From an uncultured Pirellulaceae bacterium (lineage in GTDB: Bacteria > Planctomycetota > Planctomycetia > Pirellulales > Pirellulaceae), in NCBI GenBank assembly GCA_937929805.1, contig CALFUT010000022.1, positions 1-64,000 of the forward strand: DNA of 64,000 bases. The letters are read 5' to 3'. The first letter of the stretch is position 1. Each line of letters starts with the position of its first letter. Position numbers and translations under genes: made by a program. A model generated the notes under the pieces. It made no database searches, was not told the DNA's origin, and saw nothing but the letters and a program-made list of their open reading frames with translations. This document shows, one piece after another, positions 27,159-36,139 of this stretch.

Positions 27159-28637
27159 TCAGTGAGAGTGTCCGTGGTGCGAGTGACCACCGCCGCCACC
27201 CGACGCAGCCTGTTTCAGTGCCATGTTCAGTTGATGAGCTTTATTCAATGCGTAATTTTCGTACAAATCCAGCTTCAACTGATCTTCCAAGACGGCGAAG
27301 CGAGCATCTTGATACAAAACTCTTACAGGAATCTTCTCGAACTCGACAATTACTTTCCCGTCATCGGTTTGATGCGTGTGATCCATCTTCTTGAAGACAA
27401 ACGTCTCCGGTCCATCCGTCACGACGGCGGAAATCGGCGCGATCACCTGCTGGATCCAATTTTCAACCGGGATCTCAAGATGGGCTCGTTGCCCCGGCTT
27501 AAATCTCCAGTTGACATGCCAACGCCCGGCCGAGTCACGATGCCTGCTGGCAACTTCATTGTCGATCGACACGTAGACTGGAAACGTTTGCGAATCGCGA
27601 TCAACATGATTATCGATCGAAAACAATGGCAAGCCTTCACGCCGCAAGTGATTGGCTGCTTCCCCAAACCCGGCTGCAAACGGCAAACCTTGCTTTCCTG
27701 CCGCCGCGATCACCTGCATATCAGATTCAAACGCCATCCCTTTGAGCAATAGCTTGCCGTGCCACGTCAACACGCACATCTGATCGCCTCTTTGGAAGGA
27801 TGTCCCCTTTTTCGCATCGATGGAATCAACAGTCAGCCAATTCTCATTCTCTTGTTTCTCTTGCTCGCCAACCGAGTCCACCAAATCAACGGTTGTCAGC
27901 TGACCACCGATTTTGGGTGCAAACACATCGACGGTTCGATTGAAGGTCTTGCCTTCCAGAACGGCCTGCATTCCTTGTTCGTCGACGCCACGAATTCGAA
28001 TTTCTTCGATCAGTGATTTCTTTCGACGTTCTAACTGCTCCATGTCCAGTTCTAAGTTAATCACTTGCTTGCCAGCGATGGCTCCTTTGTCAGCCAGCGG
28101 GCGAAGGCGATCGAGTCGCGTCTGCTGTGATTCGATCTTTGACATGACCGACATCAAATTCAATTGAGCTTCCGACATCGAGGTGTCGGTGATCGTTAGC
28201 TCGAACAGCTTCTTGCCGGGCTCGATGGCCTCGCCGTTGGTTACAAACACTTGGGAAACTCGACCGGCCAACGGCGCTGCCACGGCCTGTCGCCCTTGCG
28301 GTTTGTATTCTTCCACTTGAGCCGGGACGCGGATGTGGTGGACGTAATCGCGTTGCTGGAACTTGCCTGTGAGCAAATTCATGTTCGCGACCGTCGTTTC
28401 ACCAAGCTCGACGATGGACGAACTTCCGTGCCCCGCATGACCGTCGGCCGCCGGTTGACCGCCGTGCCCGTGATGACCATCGTGAGCCCCGTGCCCCGAG
28501 TGACTATCGGTGTTGGTGGTGACTTGGGACGTTGGCACGATCAAAGGCCGAGCCAAAAAACCGATCACGCCGCCAATCGCCATCAGCACCGCACTGAAGA
28601 TCAGCGTGGGAACAATACTGGATCGTGATGAGTTCAT
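27159..28637 (-). CDS. RND efflux periplasmic adaptor with His-rich termini (CusB/CzcB family)
   Basis: A 492-residue membrane-fusion protein. It has an N-terminal membrane anchor (about 8-30), and a histidine-rich stretch at about 38-75 with repeated HGxH-type clusters. A lipoyl/barrel-sandwich core (APLAGRVSQVFVTNGEAIEP) is split by a coiled-coil hairpin (about 150-215), and a beta-barrel domain (FKPGQRAHLEIPVENWIQQV) follows. The C-terminus again ends in a His cluster (GGGGGHSHHGHSH). The His clusters should bind divalent or monovalent metal ions in the periplasm and may hand them to the pump. It is the middle gene of the efflux operon. Confidence 0.92.
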   Translation of the reverse strand: MNSSRSSIVPTLIFSAVLMAIGGVIGFLARPLIVPTSQVTTNTDSHSGHGAHDGHHGHGGQPAADGHAGHGSSSIVELGETTVANMNLLTGKFQQRDYVHHIRVPAQVEEYKPQGRQAVAAPLAGRVSQVFVTNGEAIEPGKKLFELTITDTSMSEAQLNLMSVMSKIESQQTRLDRLRPLADKGAIAGKQVINLELDMEQLERRKKSLIEEIRIRGVDEQGMQAVLEGKTFNRTVDVFAPKIGGQLTTVDLVDSVGEQEKQENENWLTVDSIDAKKGTSFQRGDQMCVLTWHGKLLLKGMAFESDMQVIAAAGKQGLPFAAGFGEAANHLRREGLPLFSIDNHVDRDSQTFPVYVSIDNEVASRHRDSAGRWHVNWRFKPGQRAHLEIPVENWIQQVIAPISAVVTDGPETFVFKKMDHTHQTDDGKVIVEFEKIPVRVLYQDARFAVLEDQLKLDLYENYALNKAHQLNMALKQAASGGGGGHSHHGHSH

Positions 28638-28729
28638 GGGACTTTAGTTAGAGCGGTGTAGGGCTGGGTGCGTTGCGACAGAAGGGTGCGATGTAAAAGT
28701 TGAGCAGGCAAAATCAGCCAACTGGTTTG

Positions 28730-28765
28730 AGCGGTATGGTTCAAGCGGTATGGTTCAAGCGATAT
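28730..28765. repeat. Short tandem repeat in the efflux operon spacer
   Basis: Two exact 14-bp copies of AGCGGTATGGTTCA (28730-28743 and 28744-28757) are followed by a broken third copy starting AGCGATAT. They lie between the TolC-like and adaptor genes. Confidence 0.8.
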
Positions 28766-28777
28766 TTATACTCGATA

Positions 28778-30208
28778 TCAATTGGTCAGAGGATCGGAAA
28801 GAGTCAAACCAAGAATTTGCTGACGAGCATTCCAAAGGATCTCCAACGCATCCAGATACTCTAGGGTCAAAGCCAACAAGGATTGCTGAGCGGTTGCCAC
28901 TTGCAGGAAATCGACTTCTCCGGCCCGATACCCGATTGATGCAATCTCAAGCGATTCGCGTGCTTTGGGAATTAGGTTGGAATCGTACATTTCAACCTGA
29001 GCACTCGCGGATTCATAATTTTCAAATTGGCCCGTTAGCCGCCTAGCGATCAACAGCTCCACTCTTGCCAACTGCGATTCGGCTCGCGCGACCCGAGCCC
29101 GAGCTGCGGCGATGTTGCCCTGATTTCGATCGGAAACCATTAGCGGAACCTGCAGCTGAAAGCCCGTGAAGAAATCGTCCGTTGCTGTATCCTGACCGAA
29201 GGTGAGCTGGGTTTGGTAATCCGGGATCGCCTGAGCCACCTGACGCCGCAACTGAGCTTTCGAAAGATCAATCGCAGCGACGGCTTCTTCGCGCTCAGGA
29301 CTAGCGGCCAAGACAGTTTCAAGCGTGTCCTCAAAACCGATTGGGTCGACGATCTCATTGAGCGAACCCTCGACTGAGCACTGCGGCAGGTCCGGAAACG
29401 AAACCGCCGTCGCCAGCCGTCGCCACGCGGCCGTCGCCGCAATCTTTGCTTGGCGCAGCTTCAGCTCGACACGTCCCGATTGAACTTGCGTTTGCAGTAA
29501 ATCGGTCTTTGGCGTTTCTGCAGCGTCGTACAGCAGCTGCGCAGTCTTCAGTGCTTCCGCCTGCAAGTTATGTAGCTGAGAGGTTAATTCGACGCGACGC
29601 TGCGACACCAACAGGCGATAGAATTCCGTTTTCACATCGGTTTCGATTCGCTGCAATTGCTGCCGCTGAGTTTGAGTCAACACGGCGGCTTCTAGGCATT
29701 TCGCCTGCTTCGCAAGTTCTAGTTTACCGCCGCGAATAATTCGGCGTTGCAGGTAAACGCCAATCAGACCAGCCGAGTCATCATTGCCGACCTCGTCAGC
29801 GAAAATACCCAGTTGCGGATTTGGTCGAAGGCTTGCCTGCAATGCCTCGCGCTTTGCCGCGACAACATCAGCAGAGGCAACATTCAACGCCGGATGATTT
29901 TCAACGGCCAACTGCCAAAACCATGACAACGACGCTGGCGCTTCCAGCGCCGGCTGAGCGATTGGCGACGCTTCAAGCGGTTCAGCCGGTGGCGGCCCTG
30001 ACTGATCGACGGCCACGGATTCGTGGGTTATCGATGCTGCCTTTGTCACAAAAGCCCGACGGTGCGAGAGATGTTCGGATCTCGTTTGGGCAAAAAGCGG
30101 TGGGCCTGCTTCGAAGGCAACAATGCACGCGATCAGGATCGAGTACCGACACCCGCGCAGCAGCCACCAAGGACGTCTGGTCAGGTTCAAACCTCTAGGT
30201 GCGGACAT
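28778..30208 (-). CDS. TolC-family outer-membrane efflux channel (CusC/CzcC-like)
   Basis: A 476-residue outer-membrane factor. A long N-terminal region of about 90 residues (signal sequence and Pro/Glu-rich linker) precedes the canonical ENHPALNVASADVVAAKREA opening of the first TolC repeat. The second repeat is visible as FFTGFQLQVPLMVSDRNQGN IAAARARVARA and the closing GYRAGEVDFLQVATAQQSLL. It is the first gene of the operon; 140 bases separate it from the adaptor gene and include a short tandem repeat (28730-28765). It completes a tripartite metal efflux system spanning both membranes. Confidence 0.92.
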   Translation of the reverse strand: MSAPRGLNLTRRPWWLLRGCRYSILIACIVAFEAGPPLFAQTRSEHLSHRRAFVTKAASITHESVAVDQSGPPPAEPLEASPIAQPALEAPASLSWFWQLAVENHPALNVASADVVAAKREALQASLRPNPQLGIFADEVGNDDSAGLIGVYLQRRIIRGGKLELAKQAKCLEAAVLTQTQRQQLQRIETDVKTEFYRLLVSQRRVELTSQLHNLQAEALKTAQLLYDAAETPKTDLLQTQVQSGRVELKLRQAKIAATAAWRRLATAVSFPDLPQCSVEGSLNEIVDPIGFEDTLETVLAASPEREEAVAAIDLSKAQLRRQVAQAIPDYQTQLTFGQDTATDDFFTGFQLQVPLMVSDRNQGNIAAARARVARAESQLARVELLIARRLTGQFENYESASAQVEMYDSNLIPKARESLEIASIGYRAGEVDFLQVATAQQSLLALTLEYLDALEILWNARQQILGLTLSDPLTN

Positions 30209-30566
30209 ATCGATAGCGTGAGCTTGCTGGGAAACCGTGGTATCAGTTTTATCGGTTGGGCGGGTTGCTCAGGGCAATAAGGCCTCAGACGCGTGCGCCA
30301 CTGCCCTAATTTGCCTGTCCGGAATAAACCTTGTCGAAAACCCGTTGCTTTCAGCCGATCAAAATGACACTTACGGCAATCCGTTGCGGCTGTAACGATT
30401 ATGAGGCTCGAAAGCTGCCTAATCTGAAAATTCGCATGCCGCCTGTAAACTTTTCATCCGCATGTTCGGTGATTTGATCATACGGTTCCCAAGTAGAACA
30501 CCTTACCGCTTTCGTGCTGGACTTCGCGGTCCGGCAAACCTGTCCCCCACGTAAAAATCTGTCACC
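30209..30566. other. Divergent intergenic region between efflux operon and second Tad cassette
   Basis: About 360 bases that must hold the promoter of the metal efflux operon (minus) and of the second Tad cassette (plus). I found no clear palindromic operator, riboswitch or small gene. Confidence 0.4.
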
Positions 30567-31100
30567 ATGTTGTCGCGTTTTAGAAAAAACTCGAAGACAC
30601 AACCCTCTAGGTTTGTGCGCTTTTCCTCTCGGAAACAGCATCGATCGGGCGCTGCTGCCGTCGAGTGCACGTTTTGTTTGTTACTCTTGCTGCCGATCAT
30701 CTTTGGTACTTTGGAAACATGTGCGGGATTTCTGGTCAAGCAATCGCTGACGGTTTCCGCGTTTGAAGGCGTCCGTGCGGGAGTTGGACGAGGCACCACG
30801 AACGCAGACATTTTAACTCGAACTGCCCAAGTTCTTGAGTTTCGTAATGTTTCTCTTGGTGAAGCATCAACGACCGAGTTCGCACAACCGGGTGCTGAGC
30901 ATGGAATTTTTCTTATCACTCGGGACGGGCTACCGGTCGAAGAACTCGACGCTCTTGACCCTATCACCGTCCGGATTGTTGCTCCTGCATCAGGCAACGC
31001 AACGCCTATCTTTAAACACTTGTTGAACCGGGATATTGAAGCGAGCGTGACGATGGTTCGAGAATTCGACCAACCGGTTACAAACGTAGTCATCAATTGA
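30567..31100 (+). CDS. TadE-like pseudopilin protein (second Tad cassette)
   Basis: A 177-residue TadE family protein: a strongly basic leader (to about residue 28), then GAAAVECTFCLLLLLPIIFG, TLETCAGFLVKQSLTVSAFE and GVRAGVGRGTT. The Glu after the processing site is kept and the EGVR motif replaces the usual REGAR. The C-terminal domain of about 110 residues is beta-rich. It opens the second TadE-TadE-TadG cassette, with the next gene 25 bases downstream. Confidence 0.85.
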   Translation: MLSRFRKNSKTQPSRFVRFSSRKQHRSGAAAVECTFCLLLLLPIIFGTLETCAGFLVKQSLTVSAFEGVRAGVGRGTTNADILTRTAQVLEFRNVSLGEASTTEFAQPGAEHGIFLITRDGLPVEELDALDPITVRIVAPASGNATPIFKHLLNRDIEASVTMVREFDQPVTNVVIN

Positions 31101-31125
31101 ATCCACTATCAACGATCTGCGAACC

Positions 31126-31644
31126 ATGTTGAACCTACTTCGAACAAAACGAACCTCTCGCTCAGCGAATCGCCGTGGAGCGACGGCCGTAGAATTCGTA
31201 ATCGTGCTGCCCATTTTTGCACTTTTCTGCGTCGTCTGTCTGGATTTTTCAAGACTTAGCATGGCTCGACACGTCGTTCAAAACGCGGTCTACAGAGCCG
31301 GTCGACTTGCGATGACCGAAGGTGTGACTAGGCAAGAAACCATCGATGCCGTCGAAGACTACCTGAACACGTTCGGGTTTGCAGCTGAGGAAGGGTCAGT
31401 CATTGCTGGGCAGATCTACCTAGACGATGACGGCCGCGTCCTGCCAGTCAATACAACGAATGAGTTTGACAGTGAGTCGGTAGAATTTCACGTCGAAGCG
31501 AGCGTTTCGTTTGCCAATGCCACGCTTGTTTTCCCCACATTCTTTCCGAGTTGGGTCAACGACCGAGAAATTAGATCGGAAATTCGCGTTCGGTCAGAGC
31601 GATTCAGCGGTTTTTTCAATCCGGCCGAAGCGTACGCGAACTAA
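31126..31644 (+). CDS. TadE-like pseudopilin protein (second Tad cassette, second copy)
   Basis: A 172-residue TadE family protein: a basic leader, then RRGATAVEFVIVLPIFALFC and VVCLDFSRLSMARHVVQNAVYRAGR. The second half is a small periplasmic beta-rich domain with no cysteines. The tight 25-base spacing from the previous gene and the 89 bases to the vWA-TadG gene support one transcript. It is more similar in layout to the second TadE of the first cassette than to its direct neighbour, suggesting cassette duplication followed by divergence. Confidence 0.85.
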   Translation: MLNLLRTKRTSRSANRRGATAVEFVIVLPIFALFCVVCLDFSRLSMARHVVQNAVYRAGRLAMTEGVTRQETIDAVEDYLNTFGFAAEEGSVIAGQIYLDDDGRVLPVNTTNEFDSESVEFHVEASVSFANATLVFPTFFPSWVNDREIRSEIRVRSERFSGFFNPAEAYAN

Positions 31645-31733
31645 CCCAAGCTGCTTATTGACGACGTAACGGACCCATGTTTTTAAACCTGCAACTTTGA
31701 TTGACTCAACACTGACGTAAACGGGGATTAAAA

Positions 31734-33536
31734 ATGCCAAATTTCATGAAACAACGCCGCGGGGCGATCGTCCCGACGTTTGCGGTCATCTTTCCATTGC
31801 TGATGATATTCTGTGCGATGGCAATCAATCTGGCCTATGTCCAGCTTTCTAACACAGAGATGCAGATTGCCATTGATGCATCGGTTCACGCGGGCGGACG
31901 TCGCTTGGGCACACCTGTTCCCAATGCAGATGGCACCGTTCAGACGCTCGCTGAAGCCAAAGAGGACGTGATGGATTTCGCCGCTGAAATCGCGGCGATG
32001 AATACGGTCGCTAATAGTGCGGCGATAGTTCCAAAATCCGCTATGGAGTTTGGTCGTTCATCACGAACTTTAAAAAACGATGGCTCGTTCGGAGCTTACG
32101 AATTTACACCCACCAACAGCAATCAGATTCCAAGTAGCTTTCGGATCGTCAGCAATGAACTGACGCTAAATCACTTATTCGGACCATTTGCCTCGAGAGA
32201 TGGCAACAGCCCAGCGTCTACTTTCAAAGTCGCATCAACTTCCGTTTCGACTCAGGTTGACCGTGATGTGGTTTTGGTGCTTGATCGATCTGGATCCATG
32301 ATCTTTTTCGAAGACGAGGCACTGCTCGGTAACACACTGTATAAACTCAGTCGAGAATCGTACACAGTCGAAGGTGAGGCGGTCTATGAATACCGGGTCC
32401 AGTGGAGAAGGCCGAGTGATGGCGTCATCAGTTGGAGAGACTCGTCACACGGGCCGTACATGACTGAGGCAGAATTCGCAGTCTACCCAAATTTTCCCAG
32501 TCGCAACGAATATCGCCTCAACTACAACAACCGTCGAACTCGTTCCGAGCAACCTGATGAAGTTCGTGAAAAGATCACGTCGTCCGAGTATGACGACGCT
32601 GATGAGAGCCTATACAGACGATGGTACACGCCCAACGTCATCTACTGGCTAGAGGACGAGGAAAACCCAAACCACCAACTCGGTGACGATCCGGAAACTT
32701 GGACCGATGGTTTGACCACATCGGAGCAACGTGCACTCTTGACGGGTCACATGGCTCAGTATGCTCATGACTACCGGTACATCTACAAAAACAATGACAA
32801 GAACATTGCTTGGCATCAGGATATCGCGAATCGTCAGGCACCGGCCTTTAGCCGCTGGTACCACCTTAATCGTGGCGTCACCGTTTTCCTAAATGTCCTT
32901 GGCGGAGGCGTTGATCCAGATGGTGGCGTTTCTCGAGACGGTACGGTTCAAAAAGAGCAGATCGCGATTCTGCCATTTAACGCGTCACCCGATAACACGA
33001 ACATCACGTTTGGAGGCGTCAACTACTATGACAACAACAGCGATTTTGACTACGGCCTGCAAGACGATGGATTCCCGGCCGCCTACGTGAACAATAGCAG
33101 CGAACCCGGATACGACGAACCGTATCAAGGATCATCGTTGTCGCTTCGCGATATCCTGCCTACGATCTGTCCCTACGGAGGCACCGCGATCGGTAACTCG
33201 CTGCGTGAGGGTCTTCATCTTATCCGCAGTGCGTCATCCGGTGATCCGGACGCACGAGCGCGAGCCTTCGCGGCCAGAACGCTTGTCGTGTTGACCGATG
33301 GTGACAACACCGTTGGTAGCAACCCGGTGACTGTGGCTCGAGATGAACTCGCGAACGAAGACATCATCGTACACACGATCACTTTCACGCCGGGCGTTTC
33401 TCAGAATGGAAGAAAAGCCATGGGTGATGTCGCCGGGTACGGTAAAGGCAAACACTACCATACCAACTCGGGAACTGGCTTGGCGACAATCTTCGAAGAA
33501 ATCGCGAACAACCTGCCAACGATCTTGACCCAGTAA
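31734..33536 (+). CDS. TadG-like protein with von Willebrand factor A domain (second Tad cassette)
   Basis: A 600-residue protein. The N-terminal Tad module (RRGAIVPTFAVIFPLLMIFC, then INLAYVQLSNTEMQIAIDAS) is followed by a vWA domain starting about residue 180. The MIDAS residues are present: DRSGS at about 184-188, the Thr in YGGTAIGNSLREG at about 483, and LTDGDN at about 520. Roughly 190 residues rich in Tyr, Asn, Asp and Arg separate the DxSGS motif from the next vWA strand (GVTVFLNVLGG), far more than in a standard vWA domain. The domain probably binds a metal-dependent ligand outside the cytoplasmic membrane. It ends the second cassette, just before an intrinsic terminator. Confidence 0.88.
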   Translation: MPNFMKQRRGAIVPTFAVIFPLLMIFCAMAINLAYVQLSNTEMQIAIDASVHAGGRRLGTPVPNADGTVQTLAEAKEDVMDFAAEIAAMNTVANSAAIVPKSAMEFGRSSRTLKNDGSFGAYEFTPTNSNQIPSSFRIVSNELTLNHLFGPFASRDGNSPASTFKVASTSVSTQVDRDVVLVLDRSGSMIFFEDEALLGNTLYKLSRESYTVEGEAVYEYRVQWRRPSDGVISWRDSSHGPYMTEAEFAVYPNFPSRNEYRLNYNNRRTRSEQPDEVREKITSSEYDDADESLYRRWYTPNVIYWLEDEENPNHQLGDDPETWTDGLTTSEQRALLTGHMAQYAHDYRYIYKNNDKNIAWHQDIANRQAPAFSRWYHLNRGVTVFLNVLGGGVDPDGGVSRDGTVQKEQIAILPFNASPDNTNITFGGVNYYDNNSDFDYGLQDDGFPAAYVNNSSEPGYDEPYQGSSLSLRDILPTICPYGGTAIGNSLREGLHLIRSASSGDPDARARAFAARTLVVLTDGDNTVGSNPVTVARDELANEDIIVHTITFTPGVSQNGRKAMGDVAGYGKGKHYHTNSGTGLATIFEEIANNLPTILTQ

Positions 33537-33589
33537 AGTCCAGCGTACTTTCGTCCAGCGGACTTTCGGTAGAACTTTTACGCTTAGCA

Positions 33590-33624
33590 GCCTCCTTGGA
33601 TCTAATATCCGAGGAGGCTTTTTT
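33590..33624 (+). terminator. Intrinsic terminator of the second Tad cassette
   Basis: A 12-bp stem with one G-T wobble (GCCTCCTTGGAT / ATCCGAGGAGGC) and a CTAAT loop, followed by six T residues, 54 bases after the vWA-TadG stop. Confidence 0.93.
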
Positions 33625-33713
33625 CTTGCACCTGAACTGAACTAGAATAGGGACGAAAGACAATACCATCACCTTCCATCCATTGGACGCCGCCGGCGTA
33701 AGAGACATTGACC

Positions 33714-36131
33714 ATGAGTAAGGACGAACCTCTTGAATCTTCCAACCTGCAACCATTGGCGGCCAATGAACTTCGATGGCAATGCGACGTAGAGAGTCTA
33801 ACCTTTGAAACAACCGACGACTTGAGCTCCGACGCAAAGGTTGTCGGTCAACCAACGGCGCGGGAAGCTTTGGAGTTTGGGCTAATGTGCCTTGCCCCCG
33901 GTCAAAACGTTTACGTCCGAGGCCAACGCGGAACGGGACGAAAAAAGCTGGTGCTGGAACTGCTCAACCAGCTGCAACCGGAATGCGATTCGCTTCAAGA
34001 TTTCTGCTATGTGCAAAACTTTGAATACCCGGACCGTCCGCGATTGATTCGACTGCCCGCCGGTAGCGGAAATGATTTCCGACAAGCGATGAACGACTTC
34101 GCAACCTTCGTCGAAGATGATCTAGGCAAAGCGCTCGATAGCGACCCTTACGCGTCGCGACGTGAATCGATTCAGCAGAAAACCAGAGACGAAATTGCGA
34201 AACTGACCGACCCATTTGAACAGGAACTTCGGGCCGACAGCATGCAAATGGTCGAAGTTGGCGAAGGCCCCGCGACTCAGAAGTTGATCGTGCCTGTTGT
34301 TGAAGGAACGCCGGTCGCTCCAGAGCAACTTCGCCACCAAGTCGCTGAAAACAAAATCGACTCTAGCGTTTTGGATGCATTCGAAGCCAAGTTACCCGAT
34401 CATGAAAAACGAATGATCGAAATCCGCAGAAAAGCAACCGAACTAGTCCGCAAGGCTGCAATCGACATCCGTGAACTCAACGAATCCGCCATCGGCGAGC
34501 TCACGCTTCCGCACGCAGATGGCATCCGGGGCGATTTCTCATCTGAGAACGTCAACGTGTTTCTTGAAGAAGTGGTCGAACATTTAGTCGACCTGCTTGC
34601 CGATGGTCCTCCGGATTCCAAGGAAGCAATTGATCTGAAGGAACTTTACGGCGTCAACATTGTGCATTCGCACGAACCGAATGCCAAACATCGGCCGGTG
34701 ATTGAAGAATGCCGCCCCAGCCTGATGAACTTGCTGGGAACGGTCGAACCTCAATGGGGGCCGCAGGGCATGGCGATTTCCGATTACCGAGGAATCCACT
34801 CGGGTGCCCTGTTGCGTGCCGATCAAGGCTACCTAATTCTTGACGCGGATGATTTGCTTTCCGAACCCGGAGCTTGGCGAGCACTCACGCGAACACTGCG
34901 AACAGGCAATTTGGAAATCGTGCCACCGGAGGTCGGGTTCCTAAGTCGTCAGGTCGTTACTCAACCGGAAGCCATTCAGGTGTCCGTGCGAGTGATCTTG
35001 ATCGGAGATGTTGGTACGTTCTATCAACTGGATCACGCCGATCCTGATTTCGCGGAACTGTTCAAGGTGCTTGCCGACTTTGACAGTGAACTGATTCGAG
35101 ACGACCGTGGCGTCATGCAATACGCGCAAGCCATTGCACAGTTGGCCGAGGCCGAATCGCTGCCCGCCTTTGATAAATCTGCGATCGCTTCGCTTGCCGA
35201 ACATGGTGCTCGCATCGTGTCACGCAAGAAAAAGCTGACCGCCCGATTTGGACGCATTGCCGACATCGCGCGTGAAGCAGCGTTCCTTGCAAAGAAAGAC
35301 CGCGTCAAGCGTGAGCATATCGAGGATGCGGTTCGGCGGACCAAGGCGCGGGCCAGCCTGCCATCGATCAAGTTTCAAGAATTGGTCGAAAACGAAACGA
35401 TCCTTGTCCAAACCACCGGCCATGTCGCCGGTCAGATCAACGGCTTGGCGGTGATGAAATCCGGGCCACTGACCTACGGATTTCCCGCTCGGATTACGGC
35501 CTCGATTGGAGCCGGGAACGCGGGGCTTATCAACATCGAAGGTCAGGCACAGATGTCCGGGGCGATCCACACCAAGGGCTTTCATATTCTTGGCGGCCTG
35601 CTGAGAAACATCCTGCAAACCAAACACCCGCTGTGCTTCAGCGCGTCGTTAGCATTCGAGCAAAGCTACGGCGGCATCGATGGCGATTCGGCGTCTGGCG
35701 CGGAGATCGTTTGCCTGCTAAGCGCCCTAACGGGTGTGCCGATCCGCCAAGAAATGGCCATGACGGGCGCGATCGATCAGCGAGGAAATCTAGAGGCGAT
35801 TGGCGGCGTGAACGAAAAGATCGAAGGCTTTTTTGACGCGTGCGAACACTTTGGCTTGACCGGTGATCAAGGCGTCGTCATTCCCGCCGCCAACGCGGGA
35901 GACCTAATGCTTCGAGACGACGTGGTCGATGCCAGCCGCAACGGAAAGTTTCACGTGTACGCCGTCGACAACATTTTTGACGCCGTCGAACTAATGACCG
36001 GCGCTGAAGCCGGAAAGATTGACTCCAACGGCAACTATCCAGTCGACAGCCTGCTGGCGATCGCTCAGTCTCGCGCGGGCGAATTCTGGAAGATGACCCA
36101 CAGCAACCCGAACGTTGGCTGGAAGGTATAA
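33714..36131 (+). CDS. Lon-like ATP-dependent protease (LonB/YcbZ type)
   Basis: An 805-residue protein of the Lon protease family that lacks the N-terminal substrate-binding domain of LonA. The C-terminal protease domain has the Ser-Lys dyad at Ser659 (GGIDGDSASGAE) and Lys702 (GGVNEKIEGF), with the 43-residue spacing of true Lon. The AAA region is degenerate: the P-loop reads GQRGTGRKK, with Arg where the catalytic Lys should be, and the Walker B-like strand is YLILDADDLL without a following Glu. A coiled-coil insertion (about 170-260) is typical of this subfamily. It may be ATP-independent or weakly ATP-driven. The ATG at 33714 is preferred over the TTG six bases earlier. The gene is a single unit after a terminator. 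Confidence 0.9.
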   Translation: MSKDEPLESSNLQPLAANELRWQCDVESLTFETTDDLSSDAKVVGQPTAREALEFGLMCLAPGQNVYVRGQRGTGRKKLVLELLNQLQPECDSLQDFCYVQNFEYPDRPRLIRLPAGSGNDFRQAMNDFATFVEDDLGKALDSDPYASRRESIQQKTRDEIAKLTDPFEQELRADSMQMVEVGEGPATQKLIVPVVEGTPVAPEQLRHQVAENKIDSSVLDAFEAKLPDHEKRMIEIRRKATELVRKAAIDIRELNESAIGELTLPHADGIRGDFSSENVNVFLEEVVEHLVDLLADGPPDSKEAIDLKELYGVNIVHSHEPNAKHRPVIEECRPSLMNLLGTVEPQWGPQGMAISDYRGIHSGALLRADQGYLILDADDLLSEPGAWRALTRTLRTGNLEIVPPEVGFLSRQVVTQPEAIQVSVRVILIGDVGTFYQLDHADPDFAELFKVLADFDSELIRDDRGVMQYAQAIAQLAEAESLPAFDKSAIASLAEHGARIVSRKKKLTARFGRIADIAREAAFLAKKDRVKREHIEDAVRRTKARASLPSIKFQELVENETILVQTTGHVAGQINGLAVMKSGPLTYGFPARITASIGAGNAGLINIEGQAQMSGAIHTKGFHILGGLLRNILQTKHPLCFSASLAFEQSYGGIDGDSASGAEIVCLLSALTGVPIRQEMAMTGAIDQRGNLEAIGGVNEKIEGFFDACEHFGLTGDQGVVIPAANAGDLMLRDDVVDASRNGKFHVYAVDNIFDAVELMTGAEAGKIDSNGNYPVDSLLAIAQSRAGEFWKMTHSNPNVGWKV

Positions 36132-36139
36132 CCCCGTCG

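Noticed and set aside
27159-27210. C-terminal His cluster of the adaptor as a separate metallochaperone gene
   Set aside because: It is in frame with and continuous to the adaptor, with no start signal of its own.
26142-27752. Plus-strand ORF of 536 codons
   Set aside because: It is antisense to the clearly coding RND pump and adaptor genes, is rich in His/Arg/Asp as a codon-bias shadow, and has no domain.
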